A stretch of DNA of 64,000 nucleotides from Himantopus leucocephalus (Eukaryota; Chordata; Aves; Charadriiformes; Recurvirostridae): assembly GCA_003993805.1 (NCBI GenBank), contig RSEF01000001.1, positions 146,205,409-146,269,408 on the forward strand, read 5' to 3'. Both the position numbers and the translations under genes were made by a program. The notes under the pieces are model-generated. The model saw only the letters and a list, made by a program, of their open reading frames with translations, had not been told where the DNA came from and ran no database searches. Below, piece after piece: positions 1-12,400 of the stretch (within the stretch, counting starts at the first letter, position 1; every line of letters starts with the position of its first letter).

Positions 1-3000
1 GCATTTAGGATTCAGTGAATGCACTGAAAAGTAGCATTGTAAAATTTCAATTTACTAAACTCTCTTTAAATACCAGAAAAGATTTGGTCCACTGAATCTT
101 TTATTGTGGTATCTATAATTTTCCCAGTCCTGCGGAGCACAGCAGTGCGTGTGGTGCGCAGTGTCGCAGCCAGCCTGGATGGTTTCTGCACATTGCAGTG
201 TGTAGCATGGATGCTCCACAGCTGTGGTACGTAGGTGGTGCCAGCTTGTCCTCTGTAAGTTGCATCGGTTACTTTGTGAAATACATGTGGAAACGTGAGG
301 TGTACAATGCCTGCCATGAAGCTACCGCCTAGTGTGTTTCTTGGTTGCTGTGAACACAGGTGATGGATGGCCACCCTGGCCTACAGCTTGTCAAAGAGCT
401 AAGGGAAGTCGCAGCTCCAGTGTAGCAGGGGCACACTAGAGCAGTATGTTGATGAATTTAACTGACACTGCTGATGTATTCTCATCATCATCTCTGAGGC
501 ATGCTACCTGTCTTGATTATAAATGTATTTTGTGGCAGGAAATGAGTTAGAATGCACAGACTGCCATGGATATGATGGGTCAAAATATGCAAGTAGTCAA
601 TTCCTCGGTGGTATCCATTATAGATTACAGCCTTCAGAGGCAATGAATTTGTAGGTTTTATTTGGGCATGTTTTGCATAGCCATTAATAATGTACATTGT
701 TGATTTAAGATCTAAATTATCATTATAAGCCACAATGTAGGAGCTTACTTCGTACATCCTGGAGGTAGTATATTGCATTAATAGTCTGAGCTGCTGGCAG
801 TGAAGCATACCAGAGCAGGCTTTGTCAAAATCAGACTAATTGACTGTGCTGTTCATTAACAGCATAATGAGTATCCTCTTATTTATTCTGAAGCTCAGTG
901 AAGTTATTCAAAGCAAGCATGTGACTGCTGTAGTCAGCAGTTACATTTGCTATTTGACCAATGGATATTCAGACCGTGACCTCGCTGCTATTACTTAACC
1001 ATGTTTCAGATTCTAGATTGTCTTTTAAAATGGAGTTGACATCACTATTACTGTTTGCTTGTGCAGAACATACGTGTAAAATAACACATAATTTGCTGCT
1101 TCTTAGATACAGAAGATGGCAGTATTGTGCATTTTACAACTGATGAACCATTGACACCCATGAAAGTTTTGAAAAAACACAATCAAATGTGTTTCATAAA
1201 TCTTATTTCATTAAGGAATTACAACTAACTTTTCATCCTCCTTTTGACAGAGTAAGTGCTGTAACAACCACCCTCCTTTAAGCTATCTCTAAGTCAAAAT
1301 TGAGAAATTCAGTAATTTCTTTCATTAGTATGCTATACTTCATTATGCTGTTTTCCCAATATACTTGGGGAAAGAACAATCTTAAGCTATATATTTGAGT
1401 AGTGAAAAGGAGGATCTCTTTATAAAAAAACACAAAATACATCAGCTATTGTAGATACTCATAATGATTCTGGAAAATGCTGTCATGCCTCTTTGAAGCA
1501 GGAATACAATAATTGTGTTTTTCTCCATCTTGTTTATTCTTATTAATTTATGCACAGAACAGCAGTTCTATAGTCAAGTACAGGTGCAGAATTCCATACA
1601 ATTTAATTGATACAGTGCCAGAAAAAACCAAATATGGCCGTTCCAGGGTGGCCAGAGCCATTGATATATCCAAAGTAACGTAGCATTCTGGTCAGTAGTT
1701 GTAAGCCCTTACACTGAAGGCTAACACTGTACAGACCGCAGGCCTTTTCAAGCATGGTTTATTTTGGTGGAAACCTTGAAGAAGTTTGTGGAACTCATTC
1801 TTCCATGTTTCCTAGAAGAAAAATATACCTATATGGTATGGTACTATGTGAAGGTCGATACCAGGCGCACTGGTTATACTTCACAGAATAGCACAGGACA
1901 GTGAAATGTTTCTCCTACAACTTGAAGTTACATGCCATATTCCATTATAAATCCATGCATGTCTTGTAAGATCTATGCACAGAACAATGCATGCGCAGTA
2001 GACCAGCTCTGAGCAAGTGTACAGGTACTCTGTTTAGCACACATTTGCACTTCCCTTCCATGTGGTTCTTCTGGTTTCCATTTCTCTTGTATTTCCTACC
2101 AGTGTAGACTGACAGAAGCAAAAAGTGTTCACTTGCTTTGTTGTATGCCCAAGCCCCCTGGGGAAAAAAGAAGGATGCACTTTATAGACATAGAGATTAT
2201 TTAACAGTTGTCCTCATCATAATTTTTGCCGTACGCTCCAGTAGAAGAGCAGTGCCTTTCCTTATGGAATCATACAGCTTTTATTTTCCTGGCTGAAGAA
2301 AATGGATGTAGGAGAATGTGTGGGAAATGACAGTAAATCACTACCGTGGATTTGGTGGACTCAGAAAATACGTGTTAATTAGGAGACACTCAGGAAGTGT
2401 GGGTTTGAGATGGGAAGCAGTCAGTTCCCATTGATGCTTCAGGGCTGTAGATTGTAAACTTACTAGTGAAGTGTTGGCAGCAGCGCCATCCTTCCCCTCT
2501 GTGCTGGAAGTTGCTGTTTGTTTGTTCTCAGTGCCAGCCCCGTTGTGGGCGATCCTCGGTGCTTTCCACTGCAAAGTGCACATTTCAAGGTAATACATGG
2601 GAACTCCAGAGAGTGCGTCCTTCCCCCACCTACTGCCTAATGGCTCCGCTACTGGCTCAAGGGGTAAATGATTTCTCACGTACTGTCTACTTCTGCAAGC
2701 ACTAATAAAACTCCGTGACAATGTGAGTCACTTTTGCATCATTACAATTATGACAGTGGTTATGGGCCTCATTCAACACCCTGTTCCCCGCAAAGTTACT
2801 GGAAAAAAACCCATCTCATGAGACTTAGGCTGGACCTGTATCAGCCAGCCTGGTCTATTGGATGATACTGACATTCGCTTAGATCCTAATCTCACCGACT
2901 TCTGAAGTCTGCAGGAGACGTGCAGCATTCGTCGTTTCCATTGCACCCAGGGTACTGCAAGGCACTGTGGACAATTAGACCTGCAGTGCTCCAGGTACAT

Positions 3001-6000
3001 TTCCATGAGTGACTAATGCTGACAGTAGCACATTGACTCTTTCTTCATAAGAGTTGAACACAACTATTTAAGACTAAAGATTAACTTCCTCGGAGTTTAA
3101 AACTGTTAATTTGTGAAATTTGAAAACTGAGGTTAAGTTTAGCCATAGCTGTTAATTAACTTATATGATAGCTATCAATTTTTTACTTTCCTGGGATTTT
3201 CCATTTCAAAGACATTGAAAGAAGCAGAAAAGTACATTGCTAATCACATTGAGAAGATGGAAGGATTTTGTTTGTTTTACCAAGTCATATGCTTTGTTGA
3301 AATTTCAGTCCTCTCTTGATTTTTTTGGAAGTCCAGATTATGGTATACTGTTAAGTATATACATACAGATAATCCAGGAACTTCTGGAGGTCACAAGCAC
3401 TGAAAATTATGCTGTTATTTTCAGCCATGCAGACAAATTCATTTAGTACAAGAAGAGAAGTAGTTCTTTGCACTAGTTCAATGATATTTTTAGGATGCAG
3501 GTCGTGTATGAGATTCTGCATGGCTCAACTGTGGTCAGGAAAAGTTACTATAAAAAAGGAACTATTTAAAATTCTAATACGTCACAAAGTAGTGAATTAA
3601 AAACATACCTTGCATATATGCATGTAGGTTTTCATTTGTTCAAGCAAACTGATGCCTGACTGATTAATCAGTGACAAAAGAAACGCAGATGTGCTTAAAC
3701 AGTGTTACGTATCTCACCAAAATGGGAGAAAAGAGCCTGGGCAGAAAGTTATCCATGCGTGTAGATTTATTACAGAGATGTGAAGTGTCAAAATGCCTGT
3801 CTTTTTAGATTATGCTGATATACTCCATTTGTAACCTGAAAAGTTACAGTGCTTTTTAAGGCAGTATTTAAAAATGTCGTTGATTTGAAGAAAAGTTAGC
3901 TTTCCAGGTGAGCCTGCTCTGGCAGGGGGGTTGGACTAGCTGATCTCCGAAGGTCCCTTCCAACCCCTACCATTCTGTGGTTCTGGGGCTCTACTAACAC
4001 CTGCTCTAGGCTTGCTTGTCCACCTGGCTTGTTTAAAAAACATGCCGGCTTTGGAGAAAGATTTATAGATGTGCAGCAGTCGGTTGCTTATGTGCAGTGC
4101 TGTGTGCATATACAACCGGATAAGCGCATGGGTAGTCAGCTGGATGCATTTGGCACACATCCAAGTTGCTGTGCAGATATATATCAACTGCACGATGCTC
4201 TCCCTGTGAGCTCTGAGCTGGGGTGTTATCACATTGCTGCTTCTCCTCACCTCCTCCCCTCTCTGCTGGAAAAAAATAATTTGTCTTGCTTGCTTGCCAG
4301 CAAGACAAACTGGGGAAAATCAGCCATCCTGGCTGGAAGTCGGCAGCCCTGATCAGGGAATCCAGTCATGTTCTCTGAGGTTGTTCCTGCTGGGCGTCTT
4401 ATGCTTTCGATGTACTTTGACACCGCCTCCATGGGATTCTGAGGGAAAGAACTGATTTACAGTGGTTTACAGCGGGGAGAAGTGGCGATGCTGTGTGTTG
4501 ACAGTCAGTTCCATTTGCCTTCTGGCAGCAGGGAAACAACGCTTGGCTTTTCCACTCTGTTCCTATGTTCTCCGGTATTTTCCCCAAAGGTACAACAAAG
4601 TTCAAATGCTCGTTATTGAAGCAATGCACATGAATTTAGCATGAAACTGATAACATGTTCTTTTAAGATTTTTTTAAATTACAAATTTTACAGAAAACTG
4701 ATAGTCTTTCATACATCCGTACATATTTCAGTGCTTTCCTTTTGATGTGTTTACATACAGCATGTTAATTTAAGCCATCATTAGAAATTAATACATCACT
4801 TTTTTTGTTTTCATAGGTACAGATTGAACGTCTAAGCAGGTAATGTATCCAATAGTTTTGTACTCAGAGCTGGTTGCCTAGCAAGAGTAAAGAGATGCCC
4901 AGGAAACAGCTTGATTTAATGACTTTTAAAGATGGGATATCAAGTCCTTTGACAGTGGCTTTTAAAAATAAGTTTAAATTAGTGAAACAGTAAGTTCTTC
5001 ATTACCTGAAAGTCCAAGTATTCTTGCATAGGAAATACTGTGTGTATTATTGTTTTCTATAAATTCAGTCCCACAGTTAAGTAAAAATTTCTCTCTAGTA
5101 GTCATTCTTGGGAAGGTCTTTGGCTTTTCAGTCTCAAGACACACTTCTTAGTGCTAAAGGACCAATTGAAAGTAATTTTGAAGCTATCTTCAATTTAGGA
5201 ACTAACCTTTAATGAGAGCAGCTACAGGGGGTGTACAACAGCAGGGTGGAATAAAGTAATCCTGTCTTGCTGCCCAGATTGCAAAGACTGTTCAAGTAAT
5301 TGTGATACATTTCGGTTTCTGAATTTTATCTCGCCTGCATTTATTTCTTTGTCTTGGCAAACATTTGGCTAATAGTGTAGAGCGCATCATTAAAATATTA
5401 ACATACATGTATGCATATATGTATACACAGTGTGTCATGCTCGCAAAACAAGAATATGTCCTTATTCAACATGCTTCCTATGAAGTCCTTTTATTGAACC
5501 ACTTCTTACTCCAGTTGCTACTGTAACAATCCTCCAACAGCGAGAAAGTAGTTCTGCACTTTTATAACTTGTTTTCGTGCAAAGCAATGCCTCAGATTGT
5601 GTGTGTATGTGGGGGGGTTGTGTGGAACGAGTCATTTGCTCTGCCAGGCTCAGGCAAACTCCTGAGCCAGGATGCGGGAGTGGGACTGGGGCAGGGATGG
5701 GGGACACAGCACTGGGGCCACCAGGTCTGCCCTTCAGAAGTGCTGCGAGTTCCAAGCCAAATGAGGAGCAAATCTGGAGCCCTGTTTTTTGGGGCCGGGG
5801 CTTCTGTGTTCATCACACATTTCTTTTGGAGGGATGAAAAGGGTGCCCAGTCTTCCTTTATCCTTAAGGGCCCTTTGTGGGGCCAGTCAGTTTCCGAGGG
5901 AAGCTGGGTGGCAGTTTCCTTTGGGATCTGGCGGCAGCCGAGCTTCAAATTCACCAGCTGTGGGTAACAGGACGGTGTCCTGCTACCGCTGTCACCGGTT

Positions 6001-6223
6001 GCTCTGGTGCGACGTCCCTCAGACATCTTGTGTGCCTGTCTGACATCGCATCTAGGAGGGAAAAACGTTGGCCTGGAGCACTGTGTGAAGTTTTGTATTA
6101 TTCTAAAAAGGAAAAAGGAAAATTAAGAACTTCTTATACCCTTTTTTTCACTCTACAGAAAGGTAGTAAATAACTAACAGAAGACAGTTGTTTCTAGTGC
6201 CTGTTTTAGCTAAAATAACGGGG
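1..6223. other. Upstream flank of CLTRN, no gene recognised
   Basis: I see no convincing coding exon on either strand. Open frames here are short, lack recognisable domains and are not joined by good splice sites. In mammals CA5B lies divergently upstream of CLTRN, so a minus-strand CA5B 5' exon might be expected, but I find no carbonic anhydrase peptide. A CR1 3' end lies at about 3.9 kb. About 5.59-6.05 kb is more GC-rich than its surroundings and could belong to the CLTRN upstream control region. Confidence 0.5.
3909..3987 (+). repeat. CR1 LINE 3' end fragment
   Basis: The segment reads as the 3' end of an avian CR1 element in plus orientation: a GGGGGGTTGGACTAG-type stretch, then AGGTCCCTTCCAACC and a terminal ATTCTGTGGTTCTG resembling the usual ATTCTATGATTCTG tail repeats. 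It is 5'-truncated, as most CR1 copies are. Confidence 0.85.
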
Positions 6224-6236
6224 GTTAATTATTAAA
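6224..6236 (+). promoter_or_regulatory. HNF1-type homeodomain binding motif of CLTRN
   Basis: The 13-mer GTTAATTATTAAA matches the HNF1 palindrome GTTAATNATTAAC at every fixed position but the last. It lies about 120 bp before the CLTRN start codon, a plausible proximal-promoter position. Mammalian collectrin is a known HNF1-alpha target. Binding here is inferred. No TATA box is evident between the motif and the start codon, so the promoter is probably TATA-less. Confidence 0.7.
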
Positions 6237-6355
6237 CCTTTTACTTGGTTGCTCACTTGTGCTGCTGATGCTTTAATCCTGGGTCACAGAAAGTTTAAGA
6301 GTGCTTTACAGGGGAGTCCCACTTCTTTTTGCCTCAACCTTTCCACGCTGACGGG

Positions 6356-6422
6356 ATGTTACGGGTTTTGCTGCTTACTTTCTCTGTAGTTGCCATTGCT
6401 GATGCTGAGCTCTGCAAGCCAG
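6356..6422 (+). CDS. CLTRN: CLTRN coding exon 1: signal peptide
   Basis: Encodes residues 1-22 plus the first base of codon 23: MLRVLLLTFSVVAIADAELC and KP, a hydrophobic signal peptide leading into the mature N-terminus. The donor is GTATGT and the intron is phase 1. Confidence 0.93.
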
Positions 6423-9400
6423 GTATGTTTTGGAGGTGATTCCCATCCTTCCCCAGGTAAATGTAGCTATGAGTTTATGCCTACAAAGCTGTCAGCTTCT
6501 CAGATTTTTATTTTAGCTGTTTGTCTCCAGTTTGAAGATTGAAACGCTGAGCATTTGCTTCTTGTATGAGTTTGGAAATTAAGTACGGGAGTTGATCTCA
6601 CTTTTTTTAAAGAGGTCATGGTAAACCTCACTGAGACTGTAGGGCTGCGGCATTTTTCATGCTAGTAACTTCTGTTCTAACCAGCTGATCTGTTAAGACA
6701 CATTTAGAAGCTGTCATTTGTGAAATAATTAGAGAAGTAAATGATTTAAAATCCTATTTTGGCTGACTATCACTATATGTTTACTTTTTTCTCTTTGTAT
6801 CAGATGCACAGAATGCTTTCAAAGTGCGGCTTAGTATCAAAACAGCTTTGGGAGATAATGCAGTAAGTAAAGTATTCTTCCTAACTGAATATCTGTCAAA
6901 ACAGAAGTAATATATACTGTAAATTTTCTGAAGGCAGCACAAGCAATTTGTTCTGAAGTGTTAATTGTAATAGCTTGCCAGGTCATGATCCAGGCATCCA
7001 TTTCTTGACATTTGACTAGCCTACTCCTTAAAATGGCATCCTTTAAGAGAAGTATAAAGCTTGCCTTTTCATAAAGATAATTTTCTGTCAAAGATTTTTT
7101 TTTTTCCCCTGGAAAAACAGTAGAGATGTTACACTTTATGCATGAGAGGTGCTGCATAAATCTAAGTCTGTATTTTGGGAGAAGCACTTCTGCTTAAGCG
7201 TGCTAATTCTAAAGTCAAGCATATCTGGGAAGAGAAGCAGGAAAAGACTGTTAGCTCTTTCTGAAATGAGACTTTATGTCAGGCTCTCAGATGTGCATGA
7301 TCTGTAGAGATCATTCAAGCATATCTCATCAATTCCCTACTAATGTAGGGCTTCGGATAGTAGCCTTTCTTCTCTGCGTGTGGTGCACAGGCTAGTCTCA
7401 TGAGGACTGAAATGCTTTGGCTTAATTCAAGTCCTTGCACTTTATGTAGAAGTACCGGTGTGAGCAATAAGAGTCTGCAATACATAAGATATTGGGACGT
7501 TAGATGACCTAATGGTCCTCCCTGATCTAAGAAATATGGCAGAGCCCCGTATTTTGCTTGCTGTTTTCAATGCTTAGAGCAAACCTGCAGTGTGTTACAG
7601 GGCTCAGCATAAAATTAGATATGAAATGTCTTGGACAGTCGTCTCTACTGGACGCCTGATGTCTGATTATGTTAGGAGCCCTGAGAAACAACAAGCAGTA
7701 GGTTACTCATGTTATAAGAGATTGAAGATAAGAGAATCTCCCTATGACTGTAGAAGCCATTCTAAAATTACCCTGAAATATCAGGTAATTTAAACTAACA
7801 TTAGCAGAGACCTAATTCCACTGGTAACTTCAAAAACCAGAGAAGAAATAATCAAGATACATGCTAAAGTATTTGTCTGCAGAAATTCATATTGAAGTCA
7901 ATTCTCTTCGGTGGAAGCCTGGTTTGTTTAAAAAATTATTAAAAATAGTGTAATCCTATGGCTGAAAATATGTCAAAATCATTTTTGAAGCTCCTCTTGA
8001 AGATAACTGCTAGTATTTTGATTTAATCTTGGTTCAAAATAGTAGCAAAGAATGAAAATTGCCGTTCCCAGTAATGCTCTTTCTTAGTGCTTTTTACTTC
8101 TCCAACTACAGTAAAATAAGGGGGGTTTGTTTGATCATTTGTGATTTTTTTATTTTTCATCCAAAAAGGGTACGATACAAATCATTAATCTTAAAGGCAC
8201 TTTATATTACAAGAAAAAAGCAATCACTGAGGAACCTATTGTTTTTTGTAGCTAGGTAGTAGTTTGTTTCATATAACAAAATACGTGAAAACCCTAAGAA
8301 TGGGACAATCTAGAACAGTGTTTTAGTACAACATGCTGGAAGTGGTATGATGCCATACAAAATTACCCACAAATAATGAACAATTAATTAAGTGCACAGG
8401 TAATAGTTCCTTTTCATAGCCATTGCAATCTTCTCTGCAAATGACTGAAATCGAAAACTGAAACTACTGTCAGAATGAAATTCATTTTGGTTGAAGAATT
8501 TGGAACATTTTACTTTTTTATTTCATTTATTTTAGCAAAGAAAAGGGTAATACTGTCATTGTATCGCAGTAGGACACAGTCAGCTTAGAATATCTTGGTA
8601 TGATGCTTTGCTGTTGAATTCTGTTTCATTCATTTCCAAGTCACTTCAGGCTGGATGATAACAGAAAATCCTGATACTGTGGGCGTTCTTCTTTAGGACT
8701 GGCAGGGTAACTCCGGTGTACATTCAGGGGCATAGGAAATCGGTTAGTGTAGTTTTCCACATGGTTTAGTGCAGGCCATCCACTTTGTGTGATGCTAATA
8801 AAGACAGGACACGATTTTTTAATTTGTTCACAAGCTAGGCTGTACTTTGGCAAGGAGTGCCATTTAGTGTATTTATATAGTTCTTATCATGATGGAGCTG
8901 GAAAGAGAAGCTCAGATAGAGTAAGTATTTAGCTGTTATCATTTTATTTGCGAATAATGAGTGTACTTGACAGAGACATTATTTGCTCACCGGTGGGAGG
9001 AAACATGGTGTCTGTAAGCCTAAATGGAAGGAAGGTGATTTATGACTCTCTCTGAGGATGGCGTTAACTTTATGAGTGGCTTCTGGAATAGCTGCTAGTC
9101 AGTAGTTGCGTCCTACTCATGGAGTTAGCAGGGTGGTAGAGAGTTAGTTCAAAAGAGCCAAAGACAGCTAGGGAGTGAGCAGAAGTGATGTGCACTGAGA
9201 AGTCTATGTGGCTCTGTGTCACCACTCAGTTTAACTGTAAGAATCAAAGAGCTGGCACATCAGGGGCTGCAGCCAGGTGAAGTAGAAGGTGCTCTTCCCT
9301 TCTGGCTCATGTTTTCAGGCTGTTCCCATGGTAGAGGATGAAGGGGAGAAGGGCTGATGTGCACCTGATATCTCGCCACCAAATGGGGCCCAGAAGTGTG

Positions 9401-12400
9401 TCCGTGTGTTGCCACACTGCAGTCTGAATGGCTATCTAGTTAAAACACAGAACCATTCAGGAGCGAAGGGACCTTGGAAGGTCCCTAGTCCCCTGCTTCT
9501 CAAAGCCAGCTCAACACAGAAATTAGATCAGGTTGCTCAGGGCAATCTNTGCCACCAAATGGGGCCCAGAAGTGTGTCCGTGTGTATGTTGCCACACTGC
9601 AGTCTGAATGGCTGTCTAGTTAAAACACAGAACCATTCAGGAGGGAAGGGACCTTGGAAGGTCCCTAGTCCCCTGCTTCTCAAAGCCNNNNNNNNNNNNN
9701 NNNNNNNNNNNNNNNNNNNNNNNNNNNNNNNNNNNNNNNNNNNNNNNNNNNNNNNNNNNNNNNNNNNNNNNNNNNNNNNNNNNNNNNTTCACTAACAGGC
9801 ATTTATGACTGGCTTTCACAGTCAGCTGTGTCTAATTCTGTTCCTCCTTAACATCTAAAGGATGGCAAGTGCAACTGAGCCAAGGTCTTCATGTTTGTTC
9901 CTTTGTAGAGCAAAGAAGATGGTAAACATTAATAGTTCTGATGCCATCATGTAAGGTTTCATTGATAAAAGTTATCTTATGTTTATAGTGTGTGGTTGCA
10001 AATGATATTTAGTACATTTCCTCTACAGCAGCACAAATGTGCATCAATAGCTGCACTCTATAGGAACATAAGAACAGAAGCAACATCCTCAGTCATCATC
10101 TGCAGTCCAGGCCTTTGCAATTGGAGGATAAAGATGAAACTGATAAAGACCCATAGCGGAACGATTCAGGTTTCTTTTCACCTATCCCTCTGACTGGAGA
10201 AAGCTGATTAGAAATTGGCTTCTGGCAATTCGTGCCCACTTGTCCTGAATTGATACAGTTGATTAGCTTAAAGGTATTCTTACCATACTGTTTCTCCTCA
10301 TTATGTTGCCTCCCCCTGCATATTCCTGCATGCAGTCATGTACAGAGGTTCTTGTTCACATGGAGCCCACAGCCGTCTCCATCTGCTCTACCTCCTGTCT
10401 GATCACCATTTTCCTGGGGCTTCTTGCCCTTCTGCCCAGAAGTTGTCTGCAGCGTCTCCTCATTCAAGCAGACCCCTGACTTCTCTGCTGGTCTCCTCCC
10501 CCATTTCTTGCAGCTTTCTGTTTATTCCATCTTTTTTAAATTGCTTACTCTTTCAGCTGGGGCAGGAGTTCCTCACTACAAATTATTTTCCCTATTTTGA
10601 GATACCCTTTTTGTTACTCTGACTTAAAGAAGCTCTAGGCTACTGCATTATTTATAAAACCTGAATACTTGATAGTGACGAATTGTGCATATACATGTAC
10701 TGCACTAAACATAAATAAGTATGTATACTTGGTAGTGCTGCATTGCATTTGTGTCCATGTAAGCATGAAATGGCGTATGCTTTATCGCTATCCATTTTCA
10801 AGACAACTGATTAAATTATCTCTACAGCTGGTTTAATCCACTGGATAACAAATGATTTTTTTTTTTGTCCTTTTGGACCCATTCTCAAAGACTGCAGATG
10901 GCATGTAGGGATTTAGTCAATAGTACTACACACAGAAAAAGGAAGATCTTCCCTTTTAGTGCTGCAAATTGTGCTCCATGGTTTAAATACAGATGTCTTT
11001 AAAATTGCAATAAATAGTTTTATGGCTCTCATCTATATTAATTCCTCTACTACATTATCTCTTCTTTTAGTACTAGTTGCTGTCATTACTGTCATGTTTT
11101 CATCAGTGCAGTGGGATCACAATACAGGCTTTTATAATTTCTTTTCAAGAGTCTTTCTTTTTTTTTTTTCAGTTTAAGTTCCTAGACTGGCATGCATTAT
11201 CACAGTATGCTTACACCTTCCTTCATTCACAAGGCAAGAGTGGTGAGTCAGAACCCAGATTCTCAGCACTGCATCTGGATTTTAATGCTACTCAAGTTGT
11301 CTGTTGCTCAGCTTTGTTGTCCCTGTCCTACCACCTCTCAGAGCCTGTTTCACAACTCGTCATTTGTCTAGGGATGATAAATATGATCAGTACGACTTTC
11401 TGCCCTTTAAATGACTGCCTCCTTCCCTGTTTATATTCCCAGTCCACAGGATGTCAGAACGAAATGAGGGCTGATGCCTGGAAGTTGGATTCCTTCTTTC
11501 TGTGGAGAGATTGCAGCTCCATGCATCGAAAATCAGAATTTGAAAGCCAGAATTAAGATTTGGCATTTTCAATGCTGTTTACTCTACTGTTTTTTGATGT
11601 ACATTGGTGGGTTTTGAATATGTTATAAAGGCCCAAGAAAAAGTAGATCCAAGTTGTCAACAGGGTTAAGTATCCACACCGTTGTGTTTCTGGTTTGGAC
11701 GATTACAGTGCAGGTTTTTTTAATGCTGAAAGTTAAAGAATAGATTTGTGTTCTGATTGACTGAAGAAAGCTGCCTCTAACCTCCATTAATATCATTTCA
11801 AGAAACTATTAATCTTTGTAATCTACTGAAAGGGGAAATTTAATCAGTATGCCTCAGTCATGGCTCTTGTTATAAAAATGTAATAGGTGCAGTTCTTGCA
11901 GGTCGTTAGAATTGCATATGTGAATGAAAGCCCAGGGGAACCTAGTGAAGCTATCTCAGAAAACTGAAATTATGGAAGCATGATTTTTCATCGAGACAAC
12001 AGAGAACAGTTTTTGGAGCCTGTATTTTACTTCTTATTGAAGTAGTAAGGATGCTATTTTCTTTCTTTTGTCTCACACATGATGTAGTAATTTATACTAT
12101 AGTTGAGTCTGTCTTCTTGATGCAGGGATGGTGTGCAGCAATAAGGCCATAATCTCATTTTATTTCCTGGTGTCCTGACATCCAACTCCCAGAGACTACC
12201 TTCAACGTTAGCTTTTTTTTTTTTTTAATTTTTGCGCAGAGGCAAATGGTGTTTGAGAGTGGATTTAAACCTTCTACTTTAACAGTGTTTATCCAGCAAA
12301 AGAGGCAAGGCCATGGGTGCAGCTCTGTGGGTAGAATTCTAGTAATATGCTCAGTCTTTAGTACAAGAAACTTTACATCTGCAGTTTGGTCAGCTTTCAG

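Noticed and set aside
2466..2709. Open frame ending near an AATAAA at about 2.7 kb, considered as a terminal exon
   Set aside because: There is no recognisable protein similarity, and the opposite strand is equally open. An old unnamed repeat is as likely.
4817..4840. Tiny exon-like segment between TTTTCATAG and GTAATG
   Set aside because: It has splice-like borders, but such a short segment with no coding content or known CLTRN leader counterpart cannot be supported.
5592..6026. Minus-strand open frame of 144 codons upstream of CLTRN, considered as a divergent CA5B exon
   Set aside because: No carbonic anhydrase motif or mitochondrial presequence is visible. It looks like a chance frame in a GC-richer stretch.
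11077..11556. Plus-strand open frame of 159 codons in CLTRN intron 2
   Set aside because: Its start is followed by a poly-T-derived Phe run, there is no domain or family resemblance, and it lies wholly within an intron.
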